Part shown: positions 9,073 through 17,344 of the stretch, in pieces
Numbering within the stretch: the first letter of the stretch is position 1
How the letters are laid out: the number at the start of each line of letters is the position of its first letter
Assembly: GCF_001663775.1 (NCBI RefSeq)
Contig: NZ_KV467169.1
Coordinates: forward strand, 571,001 to 635,000
Origin: Arthrobacter sp. B6
GTDB lineage: Bacteria > Actinomycetota > Actinomycetes > Actinomycetales > Micrococcaceae
Direction: 5' to 3'
Length of the DNA: 64,000 nucleotides
Translations under genes and position numbers: made by a program
The notes under the pieces: generated by a model
Seen by the model: only the letters and a program-made list of their open reading frames with translations
Database searches by the model: none
What the model was told of the DNA's origin: nothing

Positions 9073-10718
9073 ATCCGTTCCGGCGCGGAAACGCCAAGGA
9101 GGTCAAGGCCGTTGGCCAGCACCTGGCTGGTGGCGTCATTGAGCCACAGCCGGGTGCGGTTGACGTCGGTAACCGGCTCGTCGCCCATGGGAGCGATCCG
9201 GCAGGCGTCGTACCAGCGGTGGTAGGCGCCGGCAATCACTTCCAGGTGGCGGGCCACACGGTGCGGCTCACGCAGCTCCGCCGCCTTGGCCACGATGGAG
9301 GGGTAGCTGCCCAGGTAGGAAAGCAGCTCATTTTCCGTGGCGTGGTCCAGCAGGGAAGCGTTGAACGCGCTCCGATCCACGCCTGCAGCCACGGCGTTGC
9401 GGGCCGCGCCGCGGGTGCGCGCGTGGGCGTACTGGACGTAGAAGACCGGGTTTTCGTTGCTGTGCTTCTTCAGCAGGTCCGGGTCCAGGGTGAGCGGTGA
9501 ATCCGCCGGGAAGCGGGCCAGGGAATACCGCACGGCGTCCTTGCCCAGCCAGTCGATGAGGTCTTTGAGCTCGATGATGTTGCCGGCACGCTTGGACAGC
9601 TTGGCCCCGTTGACGGAGACCAGCTGGCCGATCAGCACCTCGATGTTCCGGTCCGGGTCATCTCCTGCGCAGGCCGCGATGGCCTTCAGGCGGTTGATGT
9701 AGCCGTGGTGGTCAGCGCCGAGGAGGTAGATCTTTTCGGTGAAGCCGCGGTCCTTCTTGGAGAGGTAGTAAGCGGCATCGGCGGCGAAGTAGGTGGGCTC
9801 ACCGTTGGCCCGGATCATCACACGGTCCTTGTCGTCCCCGAAGTCGGTGGTCCGCAGCCAGACGGCACCGCCGTCGTCGAACACGTGGCCCTGTTCGCGG
9901 AGGCGGGCAACGGCGCTTTGGATCGCGCCGGCGTCGTGCAGTTCCTGCTCGGAGAAGAACACGTCAAACTCGACGCCGAAGTCCGCCAGGGTGGACTTGA
10001 TGTCCTTCATCTGGGCTTTGTAGGCGGCGGCGCGGATGACGGGGAGGGCAGCGACCTCGGTGAGCTCGCGGATATCAGGGTGCTCGGTAAGTACCTCATG
10101 GCCGAGGTCGGCGATGTACTGGCCGGGGTAGCCGCCGTCGGGCACAGGGAGGCCGTGGAGCCGGTTGTAGACGGAGTGGGCGAACACGTTCATCTGTGTG
10201 CCGGCGTCGTTGATGTAGTACTCGGCGGTGACCTCGGCTCCGGAAGCGCGCAGCACGCGGGCGATGGCGTCCCCGAGGGCGGCCCAGCGGGTGTGTCCGA
10301 TGTGCAGCGGTCCGGTGGGGTTGGCGGAGACGAATTCCATGTTCACGGTGTGGCCTGCGAGCGCGGAGTTGGTGCCGTATGTCCGCCCGGCTTCCACGAT
10401 GGCTTTGGCCAGGGCGCCGGCCGCGGCGGCATCCACCGTGATGTTCAGGAAGCCTGGACCGGCGATGTCCACGGCCGAGACGCCGTTGATGGATTTCAGC
10501 CGGGCGCTGAGGATCGTGGCGAGTTCGCGCGGGTTCGTCCCGGCCTGCTTGGCGAGCTGAAGGGCGATGTTGGTGGCCCAGTCGCCGTGTTCCCGGTTCT
10601 TCGGTCGCTCCACGCGCACCACATCAGGGACAGCTGATGCGGAAAGCGCAATTTCGCCAGCGGCGACGGCGTCTTTCAGGCAGGCGGATATGGCGAGGGA
10701 GAGTTCTTCGGGAGTCAC
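9069..10718 (-). CDS. argS: Arginyl-tRNA synthetase
   Basis: ArgS is a class Ia synthetase that charges tRNA-Arg. One of its substrate tRNA genes is also in this window, at 13.9 kb. The N-terminal ArgRS additional domain is present. The HIGH signature is in NPTGPLHIGHTRW, the KMSKS-like loop is KLSKRAGN, and a DALR anticodon-binding domain forms the C-terminus. The length of 549 residues is standard. The gene starts at GTG 10718 and heads the five-gene minus-strand operon. Confidence 0.98.
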   Translation of the reverse strand: MTPEELSLAISACLKDAVAAGEIALSASAVPDVVRVERPKNREHGDWATNIALQLAKQAGTNPRELATILSARLKSINGVSAVDIAGPGFLNITVDAAAAGALAKAIVEAGRTYGTNSALAGHTVNMEFVSANPTGPLHIGHTRWAALGDAIARVLRASGAEVTAEYYINDAGTQMNVFAHSVYNRLHGLPVPDGGYPGQYIADLGHEVLTEHPDIRELTEVAALPVIRAAAYKAQMKDIKSTLADFGVEFDVFFSEQELHDAGAIQSAVARLREQGHVFDDGGAVWLRTTDFGDDKDRVMIRANGEPTYFAADAAYYLSKKDRGFTEKIYLLGADHHGYINRLKAIAACAGDDPDRNIEVLIGQLVSVNGAKLSKRAGNIIELKDLIDWLGKDAVRYSLARFPADSPLTLDPDLLKKHSNENPVFYVQYAHARTRGAARNAVAAGVDRSAFNASLLDHATENELLSYLGSYPSIVAKAAELREPHRVARHLEVIAGAYHRWYDACRIAPMGDEPVTDVNRTRLWLNDATSQVLANGLDLLGVSAPERM

Positions 10719-10899
10719 CCCTCTAGCCTACCGGCGGCCGCCACGTGGACGAATTTGAGCGTTGAGGGGCGCCCTGGCTATGTCCGGCCGCCGTGGTCTT
10801 CAGACACAGCGGCGCACGGACGAATCACAGGCTGAACCATTACGCTGAATCCGACGTTGAGAACACAGTAAGCACCCAGCCCACGAAACGAGACCCTTC

Positions 10900-11376
10900 A
10901 TGAGACCGTCAGTCCGCAAGAGTGTTTTCGCCGGCATCGCCGGCCTTTCCCTCGCAGGAACGGTGGCCGGCTGTGCGCCGTCCGCCACGCAGGGCACGCC
11001 GGCAACCACCGGGGGCACCTCACCCGAAGCATCCGCTTCCACCCCCTCGAGCACGTCGTCCTCGCTCGCCAGCAGCGGTTCCGTCTACAAGGACGGTACG
11101 TACAGCGCCGACGGCACGTACGTTTCCCCGAACGGCACCGAAACTGTCGGCGTGGAACTGACCCTCGCTTCGGGCAATGTCACAGCAGTCAACATCACGC
11201 AGCATCCTTCCAACCCAAACACCCGGAAATTCCAGGGCGAGTTTGCCGGCGGGATTGCAGATCAAATCGTGGGAAAGAGCATCGACGAACTGAACGTCTC
11301 CAAGGTGGCGGGGTCCTCGCTCACCAGCGGCGGCTTCAACCAGGCAGTGGACAAGATCAAGGCGGAGGCCCAGTAA
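10900..11376 (+). CDS. FMN-binding domain lipoprotein
   Basis: The product has 158 residues, with a signal peptide and a lipobox ending at Cys25 (GTVAGC). A Ser/Thr/Pro-rich linker runs to about residue 60, followed by an FMN_bind domain. The C-terminal motif SSLTSGGF resembles the SGAT-type flavinylation site, making Thr142 the likely attachment residue for covalent FMN. It would be a membrane-anchored, extracytoplasmic electron carrier. The apbE-type gene 4 nt downstream encodes the enzyme that would attach the flavin, and the third gene encodes a membrane reductase. The function is inferred from domains and context; the specific electron acceptor is unknown. Confidence 0.85.
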   Translation: MRPSVRKSVFAGIAGLSLAGTVAGCAPSATQGTPATTGGTSPEASASTPSSTSSSLASSGSVYKDGTYSADGTYVSPNGTETVGVELTLASGNVTAVNITQHPSNPNTRKFQGEFAGGIADQIVGKSIDELNVSKVAGSSLTSGGFNQAVDKIKAEAQ

Positions 11377-11379
11377 ACC

Positions 11380-12252
11380 GTGCCGCAGCCGGACTGGGAC
11401 GGGTTCACCTTCGACGGGATCGGCACCCGCTGGGAAATATCCACGCCCCGGCCCATTAACGGCACCCTCAGCGCGCGGCTGCTGGCCGTTGTCGAGCGGT
11501 ACGACGGCGACTGGTCCCGGTTCCGGCCCGATTCAACCGTCACTGCCATGACCCGCGCGGCGGGGCGGTACGAACTGCCGGAAGAGGCGGCTGCCCTCGG
11601 CAGTCTGTACCGCACCCTGTACGACATCACGGCCGGGGCCATGACGCCGTTGATTGGTGGCAGCCTGGAACAGCTGGGGTACGACGCGTCCTATTCCCTC
11701 CGGCCCGCAGGCCCGCCGGTTCCAGCGCCCCGTTGGGAGGATGCCCTGGCCTGGGACGGCAGCGAACTAATAACTTCCGTCCCGCTGGTCCTGGACATCG
11801 GAGCCGCGGGGAAAGGGCAGCTCGTGGATCTCCTGGCCGCGGAACTACGTTCACACGGGGAGGACAACTTCCTGATCGATGCCAGCGGGGACCTGCTTCA
11901 CAGCGGCCCTGACCCTGTGACGGTGGCCATGGAGCATCCGTACGATCCGACCAGGGCCATCGGCACGGTGTCGCTGGCAGGCGGGGCATTGTGCGCATCT
12001 GCCTCAAACCGTCGGGTGTGGGGCGACGGCTTGCACCATGTGCTGGAAGGAACCACCGGGCGTCCCGTCAGCACTGCGGTGGCTACATGGACGATGGCGG
12101 AAAGCACCATGGTGGCCGACGCCCTTGCAACAGCGCTGTTCTTCGTTCCCGGCGCGGTGCTGGAACGCACCTTTGATTTTTCCTGGCTGACGGTATTTTC
12201 TGATGGCAGCGCGGCCTATTCGGCCGGATTTGAAGGGACACTTTTCACATGA
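11380..12252 (+). CDS. apbE: ApbE-family FAD:protein FMN transferase
   Basis: ApbE enzymes transfer FMN from FAD onto a Ser/Thr of target proteins using Mg2+. The 290-residue protein carries the characteristic DIGAAGKGQLVDLLA segment and a DASGDLL motif. It lacks an obvious signal peptide, so it may act in the cytoplasm or be exported in an unrecognised way. It starts with GTG 4 nt after the FMN-binding lipoprotein stop and overlaps the next gene by ATGA, so the three genes form one operon. The lipoprotein is the likely substrate. Confidence 0.87.
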   Translation: MPQPDWDGFTFDGIGTRWEISTPRPINGTLSARLLAVVERYDGDWSRFRPDSTVTAMTRAAGRYELPEEAAALGSLYRTLYDITAGAMTPLIGGSLEQLGYDASYSLRPAGPPVPAPRWEDALAWDGSELITSVPLVLDIGAAGKGQLVDLLAAELRSHGEDNFLIDASGDLLHSGPDPVTVAMEHPYDPTRAIGTVSLAGGALCASASNRRVWGDGLHHVLEGTTGRPVSTAVATWTMAESTMVADALATALFFVPGAVLERTFDFSWLTVFSDGSAAYSAGFEGTLFT

Positions 12253-13808
12253 CCCCCGTTGACGCCCCCAAGGCGGGCGCAGCCGTTTCCCCTGCCGGCC
12301 GGCTGGATACCCTGCTGGGCAAGTACACGATGTACCGGCTGATCCTGCTGGTCCTGGCAGCATTGGCCCTGTACAGCCTCCTGCTGAACGTCCTCGGGTG
12401 GCTCACGTTCGGCATCCCACAGATGGTGGTCCACCTGGCGCTGTGCCTTGGCCTGACCTATGTGTCTAACCGGGGGCTGGCCGCGCTGTTTCGGGTGCGA
12501 CCGCATTCCGAATCCTCGCTCATCACCGGCTTGCTCCTTTACTTCCTGTTCTGGCCCACGTTTGTACCCATGGACTTGGCAGGAGTGGCGCTGGCGTGTG
12601 TCCTGGCTTCCGCCTCCAAGTACGCGCTCGCGTGGCGTGGCCGGCATATCTTCAACCCGGCCGCGGCCGGGGCATTCATCACCGGGCTGACGGGGATGAA
12701 CATTGCGACGTGGTGGGCCGCGACCCCGGCCATGTTGTGGCTGCTGGTCCCCGGCATCCTGCTGGTGCTTTACCGAACCCGCAAGTTTCTGATGGCCGCG
12801 GTTTTCCTCGTGGTTTCCACCGCGATCATCAGCGCAGAGCTGCTGCAGGCCGGCTTCTCCTTCGGCGGCGCGCTCTGGCAGGCGCTGGCGCAACGCCCCC
12901 TCCTGTTTTTTGTGGGCTTCATGCTGACGGAGCCGCTGACGCTTCCACCGCGCCGATGGCAGCAGCTCGCACTGGCCGCGGTGGTGGGGGTGGTGTTTGC
13001 GGTGCCGTACAACCTCGGCTTTGTCGCCAACTCCCCGGAGCTGGCCCTGCTGCTGGGTAACCTGCTGGCGTTCCTGGCGGGACAACGGGGCGGGTTGAAA
13101 CTGCGCTTCACCGGTTCCCGTCCCCTGACGCCGAGCACCACAGAGTTCGCTTTTGAGCCGTCCCGGCCCGTCCGCTTTGTCCCGGGACAGTACATGGAGC
13201 TCGATCTTCCGCACGCCAAATCCGACGGCAAGGGGCGGCGCAGGGTGTTCAGCCTGACCAGCGCCCCGGGCTCGGCCTCGGTCAGGTTTGGAGTCCGGAC
13301 GGCAGAGCCCCTGTCCGCAGCCAAGAAGGTGCTGCTCGCGCTGAAGCCGGGCGATCAGGTGACCGCCACTTCCGTGGGAGGGGACTTCGTCCTGCCGCGG
13401 GATCCGGCCACGCCGCTGCTGCTGATAGCGGCCGGGATCGGCATCACGCCCTATCTGGCGCACCTGGCCTCCGGGGCAGCGCAGGACCGGGACGTGGTTC
13501 TGCTGCTGCTGGCAAGAAACGCTGAAGAGATTGCCTACGCCGATGAGCTTCGTACGTCGGGAGCGCGGATCATTGCCCGCCTCGCGGACGGTTCCGTCCC
13601 GCCGTCGTTCATCACTGGGGCCGGGACTGCTGCGGGCGCCGGCGGGGGTGCCCGACTGGACGGGGCATCACTGCAGGCCCTCGTGCCCGATATCGCGGCA
13701 CGTACGGTCTACGTCTCCGGATCTCCCGGCAGCGTGGCTTCGCTGCGCCGCGCGGCCAAGAAGGCAGGTGCGCGGCGCGTGCATGTGGACTCGTTTTCCG
13801 GGTACTGA
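12249..13808 (+). CDS. Membrane NqrB/RnfD-like domain fused to FAD/NAD(P)H ferredoxin-reductase domain
   Basis: The N-terminal half, about residues 20-270, contains many hydrophobic helices and resembles the NQR2/RnfD/RnfE family (IFNPAAAGAFITGL matches the flavin-attachment neighbourhood of that family). The C-terminal half is a ferredoxin-NADP+ reductase-like module. Its FAD-binding segments are RFVPGQYMELDLP and RRRVFSLTSAP, its NAD(P) motif is LLLIAAGIGITPYLAHL, and it ends in a VYVSGSPGSV segment. The likely role is to move electrons from NAD(P)H across the membrane to the flavinylated lipoprotein encoded two genes upstream. The direction and final acceptor are inference. Confidence 0.85.
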   Translation: MTPVDAPKAGAAVSPAGRLDTLLGKYTMYRLILLVLAALALYSLLLNVLGWLTFGIPQMVVHLALCLGLTYVSNRGLAALFRVRPHSESSLITGLLLYFLFWPTFVPMDLAGVALACVLASASKYALAWRGRHIFNPAAAGAFITGLTGMNIATWWAATPAMLWLLVPGILLVLYRTRKFLMAAVFLVVSTAIISAELLQAGFSFGGALWQALAQRPLLFFVGFMLTEPLTLPPRRWQQLALAAVVGVVFAVPYNLGFVANSPELALLLGNLLAFLAGQRGGLKLRFTGSRPLTPSTTEFAFEPSRPVRFVPGQYMELDLPHAKSDGKGRRRVFSLTSAPGSASVRFGVRTAEPLSAAKKVLLALKPGDQVTATSVGGDFVLPRDPATPLLLIAAGIGITPYLAHLASGAAQDRDVVLLLLARNAEEIAYADELRTSGARIIARLADGSVPPSFITGAGTAAGAGGGARLDGASLQALVPDIAARTVYVSGSPGSVASLRRAAKKAGARRVHVDSFSGY

Positions 13809-13887
13809 GGCGAGTCGTTTTTCCTTGCAGGCCACCTTCCTGCTAAGCTCTAGGACGTCCCGCTGGCAACAGCAGGAACCCTGGATT

Positions 13888-13960
13888 GCCCTCGTAGCTC
13901 AGGGGATAGAGCGTCTGCCTCCGGAGCAGAAGGTCGTAGGTTCGAATCCTATCGAGGGCA
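13888..13960 (+). tRNA. tRNA-Arg (anticodon CCG)
   Basis: The 73-nt cloverleaf closes with a perfect 7-bp acceptor stem, GCCCTCG pairing with CGAGGGC, then discriminator A. The D-arm (GCTCAGGGGATAGAGC), the anticodon arm with loop CTCCGGA (anticodon CCG) and the T-arm with GTTCGAATC are all present. CCA is not encoded. It decodes the CGG arginine codon. A strong terminator follows at once. The region just downstream is the accessory patch of this window. Confidence 0.97.
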
Positions 13961-13965
13961 CAACG

Positions 13966-14000
13966 AAACCCCTGCCGCTTGGAAAAGCGGTAGGGGTTTT
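13966..14000 (+). terminator. Rho-independent terminator of tRNA-Arg
   Basis: A 15-bp stem, AAACCCCTGCCGCTT pairing with AAGCGGTAGGGGTTT with one G-T wobble and a GGAA-like loop, ends in a run of T. It begins 6 nt after the tRNA 3' end. Confidence 0.92.
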
Positions 14001-14021
14001 CGCGTTCCCTCGGCCCGAACT

Positions 14022-14210
14022 GCGCGAACGTACACTTGCGGCCCCTCCCAATCGCGCGAACGTACACTTGCGGCCCTCCCAATCGCGCGAACCTACACTT
14101 GCGCCCCTCCCAATCGCGCGAACGTACACTTGCGCCCCTCCCAATCGCGCGAACGTACACTTGTGGCCCTCCCAATCGCGCGAACGAGCACCTCAGGGCC
14201 GCTACCTTCG
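14022..14210. repeat. Tandem array of six ~31-bp repeats (unit core GCGCGAACGTACACTTG)
   Basis: Units start at 14022, 14054, 14085, 14116, 14147 and 14178, spaced 32, 31, 31, 31 and 31 bp. Each reads GCGCGAACGTACACTTGyGG followed by a CCCTCCCAATC-type tail. The sixth is degenerate (GCGCGAACGAGCACCTCAGG), and a further partial copy, GAATGAGCACCTCAGG, begins near 14214. The repeats are contiguous with no unique spacers, so this is not a CRISPR array. No credible gene occupies 14001-14241. One more copy lies inverted at 16130-16154, on the other side of the two-gene block. Confidence 0.9.
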
Positions 14211-14241
14211 CATGAATGAGCACCTCAGGCCCGCCTCGGCT

Positions 14242-15186
14242 TTATGGGGCCGACGGGGCTCCAGGGCAGCCCTGGCCTTGCGGATTCTGGTTGCAGTTGT
14301 CGGCGTAGTTTCGCGTGATGGACCGCCAGACGCTGACGGTCTGCGGCGCGGCACTGAACTGTCCCTGACCTGGGATGGGCAGCGGCGGACCGTTGTTCAC
14401 GGAATACGTCCCTTGGAATGACGTGGTGAGCACAACCTGGAAGTCGCCGGTTTCCGCATAGGCGTGGCTGGTCCGGGTCTTCTCGCCCCAGCGCTCCTGC
14501 GGAAGGGGTCCGCCCATGGACGGCTGAGGGCCGAGCGCCGTGCCGTCGCCGTAGTTCCAGGTGTACTGGACGGGGGTGGCAACAACGTGCACCCGCTGCC
14601 CGAACATGGTGACGTCGAACTGCTGTTCGGAAGCCTCGGCGTAGAAGTTTGTTTCTGCACCGCGCAGGGTGTGCGGGCTTGGCTGGGCCACGACGGTGCC
14701 GGCGTTGATCGGCAGACTCTCAAACTGCCTTTGGATGTCGGCAGCGATGCGGGGCAGCAGGTCCTCAGGCTTCGCGTCGTAAAGGCACGTGGGGCCGGAG
14801 TGATAGGACCAGACGGGATTCGCAAAGCCTTTGGGGGCCGACAACCAAATAACTGGGATTCCTTCTTCCCTGCCTTCTGGCCCGCTCTTGCAGTCAACTT
14901 GGTCCCGCAGGCAGACAGAATTGAAGTCCCCACCGCCAAGGTGACATTGGAGTTCGTACTTGTAGATGTTGGGTTCTGTATTGGGGCTCCCAGGTTCCAA
15001 CCGCCCATAGTCTTGGGTTTCAGGGTCCCAGGTCCAGCCGCCAATCTCCACAGCATCAGGCTTCCACGCTCCATCGAAATCAGGGTCCTCGCTTTCAGCA
15101 CCGCGCGCCGGGGACCCAAGGAGGACCGTGAGCAAGATCGCTGCAGCGAAAGATACGGGGTATCCAAAGTATCGAGTCCCGGACAC
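14242..15186 (-). CDS. Secreted protein with PKD-like domain, function unknown
   Basis: The 314-residue product begins with an N-terminal signal peptide (hydrophobic segment about residues 11-29, probable cleavage after ARGA). A roughly 170-residue region of unknown type with four cysteines follows. A PKD-like Ig fold spans about residues 200-290, indicated by TWNYGDGTALG and the HAYAETGDFQVVL signature. Two more cysteines lie near the C-terminus. I start it at GTG 15186, just 3 nt after the stop of the DUF6318 lipoprotein gene. The ribosome-binding site is weak, so translational coupling is likely. The protein is probably surface-associated or secreted. I do not recognise a catalytic motif. 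Confidence 0.75.
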   Translation of the reverse strand: MSGTRYFGYPVSFAAAILLTVLLGSPARGAESEDPDFDGAWKPDAVEIGGWTWDPETQDYGRLEPGSPNTEPNIYKYELQCHLGGGDFNSVCLRDQVDCKSGPEGREEGIPVIWLSAPKGFANPVWSYHSGPTCLYDAKPEDLLPRIAADIQRQFESLPINAGTVVAQPSPHTLRGAETNFYAEASEQQFDVTMFGQRVHVVATPVQYTWNYGDGTALGPQPSMGGPLPQERWGEKTRTSHAYAETGDFQVVLTTSFQGTYSVNNGPPLPIPGQGQFSAAPQTVSVWRSITRNYADNCNQNPQGQGCPGAPSAP

Positions 15187-15189
15187 GGG

Positions 15190-15855
15190 TCAACCAACAA
15201 TGCTTCCGACTTCGTGAAGTACCCACGAATTGTTCTGGAACGAAACTACGAGCAAATTTCCAGAGTCCGCGGCTTGAGGATCCGTGCGTGCCAATGTTCC
15301 GTCTGCTCGGAAGTACGAGAGCGGCTCCTGGTGGACTTGAACGGCCACCTTGTACTTCGCCTCGTTGTCCTTCGAAAAGGTCGTCTCCACCGTTGGAGTC
15401 GTCAGTTTGCCACCGGCGAGCCATCTTCCTTCGGAGTGCCACGCCCGGATAGCCTCAGAAGACTTCTGGCAAGGTGCGCAGGTCTTTGGCGCCACGTTCT
15501 CGAGGAGCGTCAGGTCGCCAGTCTCGTAGGCGTAGCTCAAAACACTGAAAAAGAAGCTGCCAAAGGCCAGCGCCCCTTCCTTCGTCTCCGTCTTAGCCAC
15601 ATCTGGCAACACCGGAATTGGCACGTTCTGCGCCGGGCCGCTGGCATCTGCAGGCCTGTAGACCGCTGTAGGAGAAGGAGTTGGCGTCGCGCTCGGTGTC
15701 GCCGACTCCGTCTTAGACACGGACGGGGACGGGGTGCCGCCGCTGTTGGGATCGCTGCCCATATTGCAGCCAGCTAAGGCCAAAGCGGCAGCCGCACAAG
15801 CCGCGAGTGGTGCCAGACGCACGCGCCGGGACGTGAAGAGATTGTGCGATGTCAT
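15190..15855 (-). CDS. DUF6318-type lipoprotein
   Basis: The product has 221 residues, with a signal peptide and lipobox LAGC at about residue 29. A Ser/Thr/Pro linker to about residue 65 leads into a compact globular domain containing ALAFGSFFFSVLSYAYETGD and TCAPCQKS, which matches my recollection of the actinobacterial DUF6318 family. The CxxC pair in TCAPC is a visible feature, but no thioredoxin-like context is evident. It is the first gene of a two-gene unit with the PKD protein, and a GGGGGA ribosome-binding site precedes ATG 15855. The function is unknown. The location beside tRNA-Arg and between repeat copies suggests an accessory block. Confidence 0.72.
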   Translation of the reverse strand: MTSHNLFTSRRVRLAPLAACAAAALALAGCNMGSDPNSGGTPSPSVSKTESATPSATPTPSPTAVYRPADASGPAQNVPIPVLPDVAKTETKEGALAFGSFFFSVLSYAYETGDLTLLENVAPKTCAPCQKSSEAIRAWHSEGRWLAGGKLTTPTVETTFSKDNEAKYKVAVQVHQEPLSYFRADGTLARTDPQAADSGNLLVVSFQNNSWVLHEVGSIVG

Positions 15856-16129
15856 GGGCAGCTATTCCCCCAATAGTTTCAAGACGCCTCGCTCCGAACA
15901 ATGCCTTAAGGGTAGCCCAGGTCACATTTCAGCGCCCAGAGTTATCCACAGCCACCCGTCATCGGTTCTACCATCGACTTGTTCAGATATGAAGTCACAT
16001 ACACAGCTGCGCGAACCCATAACAACCCTGCTAACCGGGCGACAGTTACCGCTCAAGAAAGCCCGCCACTTTTCGCTGCGATTCACAGCTCCGGCACTAT
16101 TTCTCCACGCACCCTCAAGCCAGCGAGGC

Positions 16130-16154
16130 GAGGGCCACAAGTGTACGTTCGCGC
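16130..16154 (-). repeat. Outlying inverted copy of the 31-bp repeat, within a 370-bp gene-free stretch
   Basis: Read on the minus strand this gives GCGCGAACGTACACTTGTGG followed by CCCTC, the same core as the array at 14022-14210. It sits in the 370-bp gap between the DUF6318 gene and the M4 peptidase gene (15856-16225). The rest of that gap has no convincing gene. A single DnaA-box-like TTATCCACA lies at 15942-15950. Confidence 0.85.
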
Positions 16155-16225
16155 CCGGGGTGTGTTTGCAGGACTTTGTCGGTGGCCCCTCGTAGGCTGT
16201 TCCAACCAACTTGAGGGGGTAGGCC

Positions 16226-17284
16226 ATGCATACTTCAGCCACATTCTGTTCCATCATTCCGCCTTACCTGCTGCGCCGGCTGGCCCGCCAGGACGCGCCG
16301 CAGTTTTCTGCGGCGGCCCGGGCCGCGAAGGAGGCCCTGAGCCATGTCCGGTCCGTCCAGGAGTCCCGCGCCCAGCCAGCCAGGACTACTCCCCCGGGGC
16401 TCCGGCAGGTCCAGCCGGGCCCACCTAACCGAAGCATCTACGACGCCGGCGGCGCCGAGAATCTCCCCGGCAAGCTCGTCCGCAAGGAGGGCGAACCGGC
16501 CTCGGGCGACGAAGCGGCGGACGAAGCCTACGACGGACTCGGACACACACACCGCCTGTACGCTGAGGTCTTCGGCCGGAACTCCATTGATGGTGAAGGG
16601 CTTCCCCTTGATGCCACAGTCCATTTCGGAAAGCTCTACGACAACGCCTTCTGGGACGGAAGCCAGATGGTTTTCGGCGACGGCGATGGCGAGGTTTTCG
16701 AGCGCTTCACCCGGTCACTCAGCGTTATCGGCCATGAGCTCGCCCACGGGGTCACGCAATTCTCGGCGGGTCTGGCTTACCGCAACCAGGCCGGCGCCAT
16801 CAACGAATCGATGTCGGACGTTTTCGGTGCCTTGGTGGAGCAATACCTAAATCAGGAATCCTTCAAGGAAGCCAGCTGGCTCATCGGCGAAGGCCTCTTC
16901 ACTGAGCAGGTGGAAGGGTCAGCCTTGCGTTCCATGAAGGCTCCCGGCACCGCGTACGACGACGACGTCCTCGGGAAGGACCCACAGCCGGACTCCATGG
17001 ATTCGTACGTACGCACGAGCGCGGACAACGGCGGCGTCCACATCAACTCGGGTATTCCCAACCGTGCGTTTTATCTCCTCGCGGAGGCACTGGGAGGCAA
17101 TGCCTGGGAGTCCCCGGGCCGGATCTGGTACGAGACCCTCACCGGCGGTTCGTTACCCACTACAGCCACCTTCAGTGTGTTCGCGAGGGCGACGGCGGCG
17201 TCCGCCGTCGAACTTTTTGGCACCGGTTCCACGGAGCATGACGCCGTGCGGCAGGCGTGGGAAACTGTGAAGGTCAAGCTTTAG
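16226..17284 (+). CDS. Protealysin-like M4 metallopeptidase
   Basis: This is a zinc endopeptidase of the thermolysin family, 352 residues. It has a short PPL-type propeptide (IPPYLLRRLA near the N-terminus) instead of the long propeptide and signal peptide of secreted thermolysins. The zinc motif HELAH is at about residue 170, and the third ligand lies in AINESMSDVFG at about residue 195. The peptidase M4 C-terminal domain supplies DNGGVHINSGIPN. No signal peptide is apparent, as in protealysin. A GAGGGGG ribosome-binding site lies 6 nt before ATG 16226. The next gene encodes an emfourin-like inhibitor, the usual partner of this subfamily. Confidence 0.92.
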   Translation: MHTSATFCSIIPPYLLRRLARQDAPQFSAAARAAKEALSHVRSVQESRAQPARTTPPGLRQVQPGPPNRSIYDAGGAENLPGKLVRKEGEPASGDEAADEAYDGLGHTHRLYAEVFGRNSIDGEGLPLDATVHFGKLYDNAFWDGSQMVFGDGDGEVFERFTRSLSVIGHELAHGVTQFSAGLAYRNQAGAINESMSDVFGALVEQYLNQESFKEASWLIGEGLFTEQVEGSALRSMKAPGTAYDDDVLGKDPQPDSMDSYVRTSADNGGVHINSGIPNRAFYLLAEALGGNAWESPGRIWYETLTGGSLPTTATFSVFARATAASAVELFGTGSTEHDAVRQAWETVKVKL

Positions 17285-17344
17285 TTGAATGCCTTCGCCG
17301 CCTTCCACCCAGCGGCCAGGCTGCAGGAAAGCCCGGGACCCGCC

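Noticed and set aside
12216..13463. Minus-strand open frame opposite the NqrB-reductase gene
   Set aside because: It has a low-complexity Gln/Arg/Gly composition with no recognisable domain, and it opposes a clear enzyme gene.
14022..14210. CRISPR array
   Set aside because: The repeated unit fills the whole 31-bp period with no variable spacers, and no cas genes are present.
15942..15950. DnaA boxes (TTATCCACA here; TGTGGATAA at 61964-61972) as an origin
   Set aside because: These are single isolated matches without clustering, an AT-rich unwinding region or dnaA/dnaN genes.
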